Part shown: in pieces, positions 23,284 to 33,759 of the stretch
Position numbering within the stretch: the stretch's first letter is position 1
Layout of the letters: each line of letters opens with the position of its first letter
Origin: Elymus sibiricus
Lineage: Eukaryota; Streptophyta; Magnoliopsida; Poales; Poaceae
Direction: 5' to 3'
DNA length: 64,000 bases
NCBI GenBank assembly: GCA_039707655.1
Contig: CM077676.1
Span: 80,275,395-80,339,394 of the forward strand
Notes under the pieces: generated by a model
Seen by the model: only the letters and a program-made list of their open reading frames with translations
What the model was told of the DNA's origin: nothing
The model's database searches: none
Made by a program: the position numbers and the translations under genes

Positions 23284-24590
23284 ATGGATTCCGATGCTTC
23301 GTCGGACGAGGAGTATGGACCGACGGAGTTTGATCAAATGATTCAAGATGAGTTCTTCGATTCCTCGGATTCGGACGAAGAAGTGGACATGATCATGCTC
23401 ATGAGCATGCAAGAGGAAATGGACCGGCAAGTAAGGGCTCAATCAAAGGGAGAAGAGCGATCAATCGGGATAGGGTGTCCGGAGTTCGGCTACTACAGAA
23501 GGACTACTTTGCTCCGAACCCAACATTTCCGAATGATCCATGGTTTCGTCGCCGTTTTCGCATGCGGAAACCATTGTTTTTGCGCATTGTGGAGGGAGTG
23601 GAGGCACACGATGACTACTTCAAGCTCACAAGGGATTATTGCGCCCAACTATCTTTCGGTGCCAAGCAGAAATGCGTGGCTGCTCTGAGGATGCTTGCAC
23701 TTGGTACTGCTGCAGATGCCGTTGGTGAGATGGTCAGGATGGGGGAGAGCACATGTCTGAAGACTACTGTCAAGTTTGCCCGCGCCGTGGTGGAGGTGTT
23801 TGGACCTGAGTATCTCAGAGAACCAAATGCGCATGACACGGAGAAGTTGTTGGTTATTGGAGAGGCCAGGGGGTTTTCAGGAATGCTCGGATCAATTGAC
23901 TACATGCATTGGCAATGGAAGAACTGCCCTAAAGGTTTGCGGGGAATGTATCAAGGTCACACCAAAGAGGCCACCATCATACTGGAAGTGGTGGCATCAC
24001 ATGACTTATGGATTTGGCATGCTTTCTTTGGAATGCCGGGTTCTCACAACGACATCAACGTGTTTCAACGATCTTCGGTGTTCAGGAGGCTTTACAATGG
24101 GGAATCACAGCCGTGCAACTTCATCGTCAACGGCCGAGATTACAACATGGGATACTACCTTGCTGATGGCATCTATCCTCAGTGGGCGGCGTTTGTGAAG
24201 ACCATATCCGAACCGCATGGCAATAAACAGAGTCACTTTGCAACAATGCAGGAAGCGGCTAGGAAGGATGAGGAGAGGGCAGTTGGTGTGCTTCAAGCTA
24301 GTTGGATTGTTCGTGGCGCTGCAATGATGTGGGAATCGGAGACTTTGTGACAGCTCATGACATGTTGTGTAATTTTGTACAACATGATTGTCGAGAACGA
24401 AGGTGATTGTGTAGCCCAAACCAATGATTTCGAAGCACCTGGAGAATAAGTTGAAATCGCAAAAGATCAAGATGCAACTCAGCTCATGAACTTTCTGCAT
24501 ATGCATCAGAATCTTCGAGATCATCAGGTGCACGCGCAGCTCCTCAATGATCTTGTGGAGTATATGTGGACCCACAATGAAAACCAATGA
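23284..24590 (+). pseudogene. PIF/Harbinger DDE transposase, frameshifted and with nonsense codons
   Basis: This gene would cut and paste its own element. The N-terminus is Asp/Glu/Ser-rich (starting from the ATG at 23284, 'MDSDASSDEEYGPTEFD'). The frame then shifts near 23440-23475, and the main frame 23475-24350 carries the DDE domain: 'GSIDYMHWQWKNCP' (first catalytic Asp retained, near 23895), 'HDLWIWHAFFGMPGSHNDIN' (second Asp) and a degraded 'KDEERAVGVLQ' (Glu region). TGA at 24348-24350 replaces a Trp codon, and a TAA follows near 24447. Homology continues to the natural TGA at 24588-24590. It is inactive because of one frameshift and two stops. Copia A was inserted upstream of the start codon, in the leader. 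Confidence 0.88.
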
Positions 24591-25063
24591 GTTGTTGTTT
24601 GAGTTGTGTACTTAAAATAAATTATATGTAAACACTATTTATGTTCGGTACCAAACATTTGTTATTTACGTGCGACAACGTCCTGTATGATCGATGTGCA
24701 TGAATTTGTATGGATTTGAGAGACGGGATTTGAGATATGTGGATGTGCATGACAAGATATGAGGGGTCGGCGGGCACTGTCCACAGACGCGACCGGACTC
24801 GTCCGCGGACGTATAGGGGGGCGGATTTGCAAGTCCGGGCTGTAGATGCTCTTACGGCTGCCACTCGGGCTCGTCTCTACGGGCAGCTGCGCAAGGCGCG
24901 CACTACGAGGTGACAACGCAGCTGGCTAGGCATGACGCCGCACGTCCGGCAGAGATCGACGTACGATGGAGCGGCGAGCCCAGCTAGCTAGCTAGCTAGC
25001 CGTAGTCTGTTGCTTGTGAAAACACGAGTGGAAGAGGCAGCAAGTTTAACAGGGGAGGACAGG

Positions 25064-25091
25064 ATTTTTTTTTTTTTTTTTTTTTTTGAGG
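25064..25091 (-). mobile_element. Poly(A)-only retroinsertion with 16-bp TSD
   Basis: A run of 23 T (25065-25087) plus GAGG is flanked by a perfect 16-bp direct repeat AACAGGGGAGGACAGG (25048-25063 and 25092-25107). On the minus strand this reads CCTC followed by A23. That is the signature of target-primed reverse transcription by LINE machinery, truncated so early that almost only the tail was copied. Confidence 0.7.
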
Positions 25092-25313
25092 AACAGGGGA
25101 GGACAGGTTGATTGGACAAGGCAATGGAGGAGGTGAGCCAGGCAGGGAGGCAGGTCCATCCAGCAAGCGATTCTACTGCTCCTGGGTAGTAGTGAATGCT
25201 GCGCCTGGCAAGTGCAAGTGCAAAGCCCGCGGGACATCGGGTTGCTACCGCATCTATGCCCGATAATTCAATTCGAAGGCCGGACTCATCTATTACACCG
25301 GCGCGTATGGTGT

Positions 25314-25322
25314 CTATATAAA
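25314..25322 (+). promoter_or_regulatory. Candidate TATA box
   Basis: CTATATAAA lies 117 bp upstream of the ATG at 25439, in an otherwise GC-balanced stretch. With the possible exon downstream, it looks like a host promoter. No other promoter element could be assigned. Confidence 0.4.
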
Positions 25323-25438
25323 ACACAAGTAGTACTCCATCGGTCCTTCCACCTCCTGCACTCCTCCCACTTCCATCGAAGTGAGCTAGCAACCCTCTCC
25401 AGGCCACCCGGCCGGGCGTGTGCAGGAGCCAGGAGGCG

Positions 25439-25547
25439 ATGGCGGGGAGGCAGCCGGACCATGCAGACCAACAGCGATTGGTGGGCAAGCGGCGCGCCCT
25501 AGTAGCGATGGGGGAGACGGCAGGGATGAGTCCCATGGGTGACCTAG
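25439..25547 (+). CDS. Possible orphan first exon, function unknown
   Basis: An ATG in a good context (GGAGGCGATGGCG) opens 36 codons that end at CTAG followed by GTGAGC, a strong plant splice donor in phase 1. The peptide is MAGRQPDHADQQ-- and then a basic 'KRRAL' and 'MGDL' region. That vaguely recalls the N-terminal 'RRALGDIGN' box of plant B-type cyclins, but the match is too short to name. No second exon was found downstream before the Helitron-like element at 25749, so this is at best the 5' remnant of a gene whose body was displaced or lost. The TATA box at 25314 supports a real start. Confidence 0.35.
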
Positions 25548-25748
25548 GTGAGCAACTGAGCAACGTTTTCCCTTCCTTGCATGCACTTTCCTATGCATAA
25601 ATAGCTCACGCAGTACGTATGTTGAGTGGTACATCATATCTTGAAGGCCTGCTCAACGCCTTGGACAGGAGAGAGAAGCAGAAAATTGATCCAACCGGAC
25701 CCTTCAAAGCATCTTTAAATGCCTGGGCTGTCCGTCGCCCCTCATATT

Positions 25749-27019
25749 TCTATACCTAATAATATTAAAGGGAGGATTGTTTCTCCAAAAAATTTGGTCT
25801 AAGGTGGGTCCCAGATAATATTTCGTACGTCGGCAGTTTTCTGGCTCTCCCGATTCGTTTTCTGCCAAAGAACAAACGTTAAGATGCACAAAGCCGCAAT
25901 GGGCCTGTCCATTAATATATCAACAGCTCGCGTCATTAAAAATCCCGGCCCATTAACGTACCAACAGGTCGCGTCACTAAAAAATGTCCAACTAAAAATA
26001 CAGCATCATGAGGAATCGAACCTCGGCGCCCATGCAAGACAACTCAGAGTGCTAACCACTAGACTAAACAAGCCCTGGTGTTTGAATAGCAGCGCCAAAA
26101 TTTAATTTACGTTAAAGTTCGCGCCAGATACCGGGGCAAAAGTTTTTTTTAAAGTGAATATATTTTAGAACGTGGAAATTTTGTAAAGTTGCGAATCACA
26201 TATTTAAACTCGGCCATTTTTTAAAGAACAATATTTCTATTTTTAACCTAAATAATTTTTAAAACACGAACATTTTTTTAAAACTAGGAGGTACTGTAGT
26301 GTTTTTTTTTTAATTTGTGAACATTTTTAAAAAACACAAATATGGTTTGAACTTTGAATTTGAAAAGGCAAACATTTATTCAAAACATGAACAGATTTTA
26401 AAACTTAGAGGTACTGTAGGTTGTAGCTAATATTTTTTTAAATCTATAGATATTAATAAAACTAGGTGAATTTTTAAAATATGCTGACAGATGCATTGTT
26501 TTAGTTCGATTTATTAATCTATGGATACGGAAGGAATCTTTTTCTTCATCGTGTCTTCATGTACGACCAACCTCGCTCGGCAGACACCAGTCAAAATGCA
26601 TGAGGAGTCCAACTAAGGTTTCATGGTCTATCTGACACAAATTACTCAATTTACATGATAATACACACGTATATTATGTGCATTGGTTTCCCCTATTATA
26701 TTAGCCGAATGATAGAAAAATCTTTGTTCAATGCTCTTAATCTCGTCGGACACCAAGGAGGCTCAATGATTCATCTATTGGACCTGGCCAACCTTGATTA
26801 GTGACAATTGGTACTGCGACCACCGACGACGAGGACGTCAAAGAGGACAAGTGGAAACATTGGTCTCGTGTTATATTAAAATGAAAGATGTGAAACTCAG
26901 GATGAAGTATTAGTCATGTTTATTATGTTTGGGGCATGAGGGTGAGGTCTTTAGTCATGCTCAGTAGGTAAGGGCGTGTGATGTTTTCTCCCGTTGCAAC
27001 GCACGGGCATGTTTGCTAG
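25749..27019 (+). mobile_element. Helitron-like non-autonomous element
   Basis: The left end reads TCTATACCTAATAATATTAA. The right end carries a GC-rich hairpin (CCCGT-8 nt-ACGGG, 26990-27007), then 8 nt and CTAG, followed by T. A TC start, 3' hairpin and CTRR terminus without TSD or TIR are the Helitron signature. The base left of TC is T and not the more usual A, so the left end is less certain. The inside is AT-rich with a tRNA-like fossil and no Rep/helicase ORF. Confidence 0.62.
26009..26075 (-). other. tRNA-like fossil inside the Helitron-like element
   Basis: On the minus strand, an A-box-like TAGTCTAGTGGTTAGCA (complement of 26050-26066) and a perfect B box GGTTCGATTCC (complement of 26012-26022) are spaced as in a tRNA gene. 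The anticodon arm does not fold cleanly and the acceptor stem does not close, so I call it a tRNA relic or an internal Pol III promoter module. Confidence 0.5.
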
Positions 27020-27029
27020 TCATCTCATA

Positions 27030-27316
27030 TATGAGATGAGTATGAGGAATGCCCGGGCGTGTCCGGTCAGTGGTCCAGCGTCTGCCACATAGGATTGGGC
27101 CCACCACAGAGCATCTTTTTTCTTTCTTTATTTTTTTTTCTTTCCCTCTCTTCTTCTCCACCAATCACATGCATGTGACCGGACATATAAGGAAAAAAGT
27201 GGGGGACATGGCTGCGTGGACGGGCAAATGAGGAGTCAAAACGGACACGCCCGGACGCTGACCGGGCGCGTCCGCGGACGTTTGAGGGGCCAAATTTGCT
27301 CAGTCCGGCTGTAGAT
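27030..27316. mobile_element. MITE-like relic related to Harbinger 1
   Basis: The right end (GCGTCCGCGGACGTTTGAGG, then CAGTCCGGCTGTAGATG) matches the terminal sequence of Harbinger 1 (24790-24850). The left end has a partly inverted GCCCGGGCGTGTCCGGTCAG. The TIR tips are not resolved and no TSD was found. Confidence 0.45.
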
Positions 27317-27437
27317 GGTTAAATACGACTGCATCCGTGAGAATACGGTTGCATGGTTGGTGGGACAGAGGCCAGTGTGGTTGATGTGGCCTGCGTGCCA
27401 CGAGGTGGTTAAATACGGCTGCATCCGTGAGAATCGG
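27316..27437. repeat. Direct repeat, ~32 bp, period 90
   Basis: TGGTTAAATACG(A/G)CTGCATCC...GAAT occurs at 27316-27348 and again at 27406-27437, with unrelated sequence between. The first copy begins right at the end of the MITE-like relic. From here to 27777 no gene is supported. Confidence 0.65.
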
Positions 27438-28098
27438 TATTGAGTAATATGCAGAACTAGAACCAGGCGAGAGAAGTTGTTCTTCCTCGATTTATCTCAG
27501 ATCCCCCTTTCCTCTTCCTTCCTCTACTCCTCCTCCGATCGGCTCCCTTGCTTAGACCACAAGAGGCCCGTGACATGGTGCAGCATGACGATGTCCTCAC
27601 GACGGTGGTGCGCCTCTTCCTGGTCTAGGCAGGAGGGAGAAATCTTGCAAGCGGTTGAGCTTTGCACGACGCCTTCACATCGTCCACGCATAGGCATCAT
27701 CGAGGCCGATTTAGACGGCAAACCCTATTTTACGCTCGCGTGCGTCCAACTGCCGCGCTCTTACTGCAGCGCGTGAGCGAGCACCGCTAAATGGGCCGGC
27801 CCACTTTGAGCGCTAAGGAAATGCCAGGCAAACCGGTTTTGGGAACCTTGAAGGTTCCCTCAACCGATTTTGTTCTGTTTTTTTCCTTCGCCGGTTTTTC
27901 GTGCTTCTATTTTCTTTTTATTTTTTCCTTTTTTCTGTTTATTTTTTCTGTTTCTATTTCTTTTATTTTTATTTTTATTTTTATTTTATTTTATGCTTTT
28001 TCGGTTTTAAAAAATGTTTGAAATTCCAAATTTTGGTCATGATTTCAAAAGTTCATAGTTTTCAAATTTGGTTCACTTTTTTAAAATTTCTTCACAAT

Positions 28099-28310
28099 TC
28101 AAAAATTGTTCAGCGTATATCACAAAAATGTTCAATGTGTATTTAAATATTATTCAGCTTATATCACAAAATGTTCAATCTGTAGTTAAAAATTGTTCAG
28201 CGTATATTACAAAAATGTGCGATGTATATTTAAAAATTGTTCATCGTATATCACAAAAATGTCCAATGTGTACTTAAATACTGTTCAGCATATATCACAA
28301 AAAATGCCAA
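28099..28310. repeat. ~53-57-bp degenerate tandem repeat
   Basis: There are four to five units of the form TTGTTCAGCGTATATCACAA, AATGTTCAATGTGTATTTAAA. Units begin near 28104, 28153, 28193, 28238 and 28283. They differ by point changes and small indels. They lie inside the T-rich arm. Confidence 0.65.
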
Positions 28311-28352
28311 TTAGTAGTGGAAGAAACACTGTTTGAATAGGCTTTTATATAC

Positions 28353-28589
28353 TCCCTCCATTTTCATAATGTAGTGCGCTCACACTTTTCGAGATTCAAA
28401 TTTGACCATAAACTAGACCAATAATACATAAATCAAGTTACTGAAAAATTATACCATTGAAAACTTCTTTAAAATACGAATTCAATGGTATCATTTTTAT
28501 GACACATAACCTGCATTTCATTGGTTACATTTATGGTCAAATCTAAATCTCGAAAAGCGTGGGCGCACTACATTATGGAATGGAGGGAG
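28353..28589. mobile_element. Stowaway MITE, 237 bp
   Basis: The TIR is CTCCCTCCATTTTCATAATG against the complement of CATTATGGAATGGAGGGAG, flanked by TA (28351-28352 and 28590-28591). Length, TIR start CTCCCTCC and TA target are diagnostic of Tc1/Mariner-type Stowaway elements. Confidence 0.92.
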
Positions 28590-28599
28590 TATTAAAAAT

Positions 28600-29640
28600 C
28601 CTAAAAAAATAAAAAAAACTGTTTTTGGAAGAAAACCAACTGAAAAACCGCAGAATAAAACAAATAAGATAACACTCAGAATATGTCGGTACATCCATGC
28701 GTGATCCACCCATGCACAGGTCGAATCGAAGAGATGACCAGCACGTGCGTACACACCTGCATGAATCCGACCCTGGCCACCGACAGTAGCATTCGAGCAC
28801 ACGTCCTTACCTATGCAGCCCATTTCACAGGACCATGCGCGAAGCATTTTCTGGTTGACGCTAACGAGCGTCAAACAGGAGCTCTCGATTTAGACAACGT
28901 GTATATTTGCATGTTCGTTCTGCTGGACGCCCGTTTTGGGGTCTCGTCGTGGAAAACGGCAATACACGTCCGTTTAGACGAGCCGCTGGAGATGCTTTTA
29001 GCCATGGCCATCCTGGGCTACACGGTGCTTCGGGCCAGCTCAACTCAAGTAACCAGTTTCCCTCTTTGCCTACTGTTCCTTGGTTTGATGTTTTGCACCT
29101 GCGCGTGCCGATGCTTTTGCCGTGTGTTGAACATTCTTTAAATGGCAATAAAACATTTTTCACATAAAACCCCCACCTCCTTTATCACTAAGCGGTCATT
29201 TATGGGTCTTAGCTAGTGATCCGGGCTGTTTCCCTCTCGACGATGAAGCTTATCCCCCATCGTCTCACTGGCCGACCTTGACCCCTGATATTTTTGGGTC
29301 ATATCTAGTATTCAGAGTTTGCCTCGATTTGGTACCGCTCGCGCAACCCGCACCGAAACAGTGCTTTACCCCTAGGTGTCCAGTCAACTGCTGCCCCTCA
29401 ACGCATTTCGGGGAGCCTATATTTCTTGGTTTCAATAGGACTCCTTACGAGCGTTCTTTCTATCTACTATTATCTAAAAATAATCAAGTTATTAATGACT
29501 GGGCGAAACCAAGAAATAACCCCTTATGTGCGAAATTATAGAAGATCCCCTTTAAGATCAAACAATTCCATCGAATTGAGCATGACTGTATGTGTGATAA
29601 CATCTACTATACCAGGAATATCAACATTATTTCCATACAT
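28600..29640. other. Interval without a supported gene
   Basis: This is mixed-composition sequence. A 152-codon open frame at 28683-29141 shows no domain and overlaps an equally open frame on the other strand. A GGAGATGCTTTTAG motif near 28987-29001 resembles a Harbinger terminus but has no partner. I see nothing else. Confidence 0.5.
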
Positions 29641-30215
29641 CAGGAACAATTTTATATACATGTTTAACATTATTTAAATACAAAATTAACTTTTTTAAAT
29701 ATATGCTTTTGATGTCTATTTTTACTTAATGTACGTCCAATTTTTTTTGTATATGATCAACATTTTTATATACATGTTTAACATTTTAGAAATACATGAT
29801 CACATTTTCTCATATAAACAAAAGAAACACAAAGAAAACCAACGAAAAAAAAATAAGAAAACCACTGCAAAAAAGAATGGAAAATAGTGAAAACCGAGAA
29901 AAAACTAAGAAAATGAAAAAAATGATGAAAAACGAGAAAGATACAAAAAAGGAAACCGAAGAAAAAGAAGAAAAGAAAAAACGAGTGAAACCAAGAAACA
30001 AAAACAAATCAAAGAAAAAGAAAAAGAAAGAAAAAACCAATGAAAAACCGATAAAGAATCAAAGAAAACCAGTGAAAAACAAAGAAAGGCAAAAAAACAG
30101 AAAAGGAATAAAGAACCCCAAAAGAGAAAAAAAAACACAAAAAAGTGCATGCAAACCAGCGGAGCGGTCACTCGCGAGCGAAAAGAAAACAAATAAACAG
30201 GCTGGCCCAGTTGCT

Positions 30216-32100
30216 ATCTGAGAGAAGAAGTCCTTCAGGGGAGAGAAGCTAAGGACTCGCAATAAGCGAGATATAGGGTTCACGATGAAGGTGGGAAATG
30301 CTGTAGGGTTTGCTCTTGGCGATGGGCGGGACTAACGCGAGCAGCGGTGGACGCGGCCGCAAGCCAACACACGTCCACGGCGGTGCACTTCAGGATGGTC
30401 GCCACTTCGCAGACGGCAGCAGCTAAGGCACAAAGGTATGATGCTCTTTCTATTCTCTTTTAGATCCATTTTTACGCATGAGCCTCAATAAAAATTTAGG
30501 ATCAGCACATTGGATCGGTGGGAACTACAGAGCATACGTAGTGTCTCTCATGCATCAGGGCAGAAATCATGGTTTTTTGTTGTCAATTCTTTCAGCACAA
30601 GGTTTTTCTTTTGGTGGTCTAGATGATTATCACTTTCTGTTGGCCTGTTCTTAGTGGTCCCGGTTGTGTGCTTATTCATGGTAACGCGCTCTGTCTGGAC
30701 ATAATTTTTAAAATGAACATTTATTTAACGTATTGTCCATAGCTTGCTTGACTTATTGCTTGATGATGCTGTCAACATCTTCCCCTTACCACCCGCAAAA
30801 AAAAAAAAAACATCTTCCCCTTGCCATGCGAAGCCTGGTAAAAATTGTCTCCTGTGGATTTGCTATGAAAAGTTTAGCGTTAAAAGATATTAGCATCATT
30901 TTTTGTTTCAGTTTTGCTATTTCACATCTAGATGTAAAATAGCTACCTCACATCTAAGTTATCTACCATATGATCAATTTCTGTAAATTTCGTGTAAATC
31001 TGTTGATCTCCACGCACTGTGTTCACTCGTGTCGTTGTGTCCTCTTTGTCAGGCCTGGGCTGGTTGTCCTTTGTCTACATGCATTACATGGGCTCTATGG
31101 GCTGTGTTTTTTTTCGTGTCCGAATTGCTAGACTGTGTCTTGTGCGTGGCTACGTGGGTTTGTCCCCGTGTTAAGTTACGATTTTTTTCTCTAGTCCTAT
31201 GTCGCTTATCCATCTGTGCATTGGTCCATTCTCCCCTTTTTCTTGCTTTTTTCGTGGCCCTTTTTCTTTTTCTTTTTTTGCCTGAAGTAGCTTTAGTAGC
31301 GTGCACAGCCATTATTTGGCCCCCTTTTTTTTGTTCATTTCTTCTCGGTGTATATGTTTGTACGTGGGGGCTTTCTTTTGCATTTTGAGCTCGTTTCAAG
31401 GTAGCGCACTTGGTACAGAAAAAGGAAGGAAATGCATCACATTTCAACTCATTATTCTTTTTTTTTTAGGATCTCATTATTCTTTTTTGATATGGATTTT
31501 TTTTCCTTTTTGTTTTTTTTTCTGGTAACTTTTTCTCTTATTTTTTGGTAAATTTTCTACACCAAAAATAAGGCGTATAGATCGCTGTGAATTTTGAACA
31601 TCGGATTTACTAATACTTATTAGATGTGAAATAGTTAAGTCTTAGCTAATTTCCTAATTGTACAATTTAGACGCTGATATTTGTGTTTTTTCGGCCAGTT
31701 TCGTGTTTTTTAGCGGTGTGCCATGTTACGCGTCGCATGACCCCCCCCCCCCCCTCTATAGTGTATGGGACGTTGTCCCTTTCTGTCCGGTCCGTGGGCG
31801 GGATGTGTTTACCTCTGTGTGGGTTGCATTATATATGTTGTGTGAACTGTCATTTTTTTTGGGGAAGTTGGTGGGAACAAATGAGAGGGAGAGAGTAGTG
31901 ACAGAGACGCGTGATTTGTGAGGTTTAATCATTCTCCATTCTCTCTTCATCTCGTCTTTTTTCTTATCACCAATTAATTAGTTTCCCCGCTCACTTCAAT
32001 TTTTTTGTTTCATAAAAAAAGTTCATTTGGTTTTATTTTATTTTTGTTGGGAAGGACAGTGAGTTAGGATTTCAAGAGAGGTAGGAAAATGAGAAGGCCT
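30216..32100. other. Interval without a supported gene
   Basis: GC-richer around 30300-30440 (no long frame), then T-rich. It contains an A13 run near 30797, a C14 run at 31741-31754, and ACATCTAGATGT (12-bp palindrome) near 30927. The last belongs to the same motif set as the perfect palindrome at 34676. Open frames here are short, T-rich and unsupported. Confidence 0.5.
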
Positions 32101-32109
32101 TTGGCTCAT

Positions 32110-33570
32110 CATTTGACTCACAATTGGACCCGTAGTTTTTTTCGTCCCAATTGCAAGCTCGCCATTGACTCACAACTGGGCCTATGGTTTGTTTTTCATC
32201 TCAGTTGCAAGTCCATCATTGACCGCAATTGGGCTCATAGTTTGTAGTTGTCTCAGTTGCAAGTCCACCCGTGACTTGTAACTCGTATAATAGTTTTATA
32301 TAGTTGCCTCAGTTACAAGTCCACTCTCGACTCGCAACTAGGCCCGTAGTTTGTTTTATCCTAGTTGCAAGCCCAGCCTTGACTCGCAATTGGGCTTGTG
32401 TTTTGTCTTTCATCCCAGTTGCAAGTCCACTATTGACTCGCAACTGGGACTGTAGTTTCTTTCATTCTAGTTGCAAGTCGACCCTTGATCCGCAACTGGG
32501 CTCATAGTTTTGTAGTTGTTTCAGTTGCAAGTCGACCTTCGACTTGCAACTGGGCTCATAGTTCTTGCAGTTGCAAGCCCACCCTTGACTCGTAACTAGG
32601 CATGTGTTTTGTCTTTCATCCCAGTTGCAAGCCCACCCTTGACTCGCAACTAGGCCTGTGGTTTGTCTTTCATCCCAGTTGCAAGTCCATCATTGACTCG
32701 CAACTGGGACTATAGTTTGTTTCATCCTAGTTGCAAGTCAACCCTTGACTCGCAACTAGACTCGTAGTTTCGTAGTTGTTCCAGTTGCAAGTCCACCTTC
32801 AACTCGCAACTGGGCTCATAGTTCTCGCAGTTATAAGCCCACCCTTGACTCGCAACTATGCATGTGTTTTGTTTTTCATCCCAGTTGCAAGTCCACCCTT
32901 GACTCGCAACTGGGGACCATATGTTGTTTCATCTCAGTTGCAAGTCCACCCTTGACTCGCAACTGGGGACCATATGTTGTTTCATCTCAGTTGCAAGTCG
33001 ACCCTTGACTCGCAACTGGGCTCATTTGTTTCGTAGTTGTCTTAATTGCAAGTCCATCCACGACTCGCAACTGGGATCATAGTTTGTTGTTGTCCCAGTT
33101 GCAAGTCCACCCTCGACTCGAAACTGGGGCCCAAAGTTTGTTGTTGTCCCAGTTGCAAGTCCACTCTCGACTCGCAATTGGGATGTGTTTTGTTTTTTAT
33201 CTCAGTTGCAAGTCCACCCTCAACTCGCAACTCTTATCATTGTTTTATATACTTGTCTTAGTTACAAGTCCACCCTCTACTTGCAACTAGGCACGTAATT
33301 TGTTTTATTCCAGTTGCAAGCCCACCTTTGACTCGCAACTGGGCTTGTGTTTTTGTCTTTCATTCTAGTTGCAAATCCATCCTTGACTCGCAACTGGAAC
33401 CATAATTTGTTTTATCCCAATTGCAAGTCGACCCTTGACTCGCAACTGGTCTAATAGTTTGTAGTTGTTCTAGTTGTAAGTCCATCCTCAACTCGCAATT
33501 CAGCTCATAGTTCTCCCAGTTGCAAGCCCACCCTTTGACTCGCAACTAGGCTTGTGCTTTGTTTTTCAAC
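32110..33570. repeat. 53-bp minisatellite of 27 hairpin-forming units with higher-order structure
   Basis: I count 27 units from the aligned AGTTGCAAG cores. The first is near 32148 and the last near 33517, a mean spacing of about 52.7 bp. Each unit contains AGTTGCAAGTC, a ~7-nt spacer and GACTCGCAACT, so each can fold into an 11-bp stem. On the minus-strand RNA the single A/C mismatch becomes a G-U pair. The linkers fall into recurring types, and a six-type order recurs at units 3-8 and 21-26. Flanks decay into related single motifs (33571-33740). Short open frames here only reflect the repeat. Confidence 0.9.
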
Positions 33571-33759
33571 ACGCAACTTGCCCCGACCCCTATCTAGTTC
33601 CATGTCCAACCCCAACATGTAAACCCACTCGACCCAGTTGCATGTCCAGGTCAAACATGCAAGTCATGCCTGACATAGTTGCATCTCCACTCTCGGCACG
33701 CAACTCGTTCTCAACCCAGTACCCCTATATAGTTGTACTTTTTTTTACAAATACATGTC

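Larger units (their letters stand above)
13245..24851 (+). mobile_element. PIF/Harbinger transposon 1 (split by Copia A; left end off window)
   Basis: The pieces are 13245-13587 and 23180-24851. The right TIR region ends CTGTAGATGCTC at 24851, followed by TTA (24852-24854), which fits the 3-bp TWA target of PIF/Harbinger. The left TIR is not visible because the BARE-type Copia element occupies that side. The GC-rich 13245-13587 piece looks like 5' untranslated sequence upstream of the transposase. The right terminal sequence (TCCGCGGACG, then CCGGGCTGTAGATG) recurs in a MITE-like relic at about 27030-27316. Confidence 0.85.
27778..30215. mobile_element. Unclassified element bounded by opposed T-rich and A-rich arms
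   Basis: The left arm (27778-28320) starts near AATGGGCCGGCCCAC and becomes strongly T-rich. The right arm (29640-30215) is strongly A-rich and ends near CAGGCTGGCCCAG, so the two are roughly inverted copies in composition and terminal motif. The interior carries a Stowaway MITE and no recognised gene. A Lys/Glu-rich 141-codon frame at 29796-30221 is a by-product of the A-rich strand. The organisation suggests a non-autonomous DNA transposon with long, decayed inverted arms, but TIR tips and TSD are not established. Confidence 0.35.

Noticed and set aside
23636..23839. Minus-strand frames across the Harbinger 1 transposase
   Set aside because: They are shadows of the plus-strand DDE domain, which has clear motifs.
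29796..30221. Lys/Glu-rich 141-codon frame that could be read as a nuclear or coiled-coil protein
   Set aside because: The strand is almost pure A with scattered G. The composition alone produces Lys/Glu/Asn codons, and the complementary strand gives equally open Phe-rich frames.
31029..31388. 119-codon hydrophobic frame with apparent membrane segments
   Set aside because: The hydrophobicity comes from T-rich codons (Phe, Leu, Cys, Val). The reverse strand shows a matching basic frame and no gene context is present.
32110..33570. CRISPR-like array
   Set aside because: Repeat-plus-spacer regularity is present, but the genome is plant, arms vary, linkers are related types and not unique spacers, and no cas genes exist. 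It is a minisatellite.
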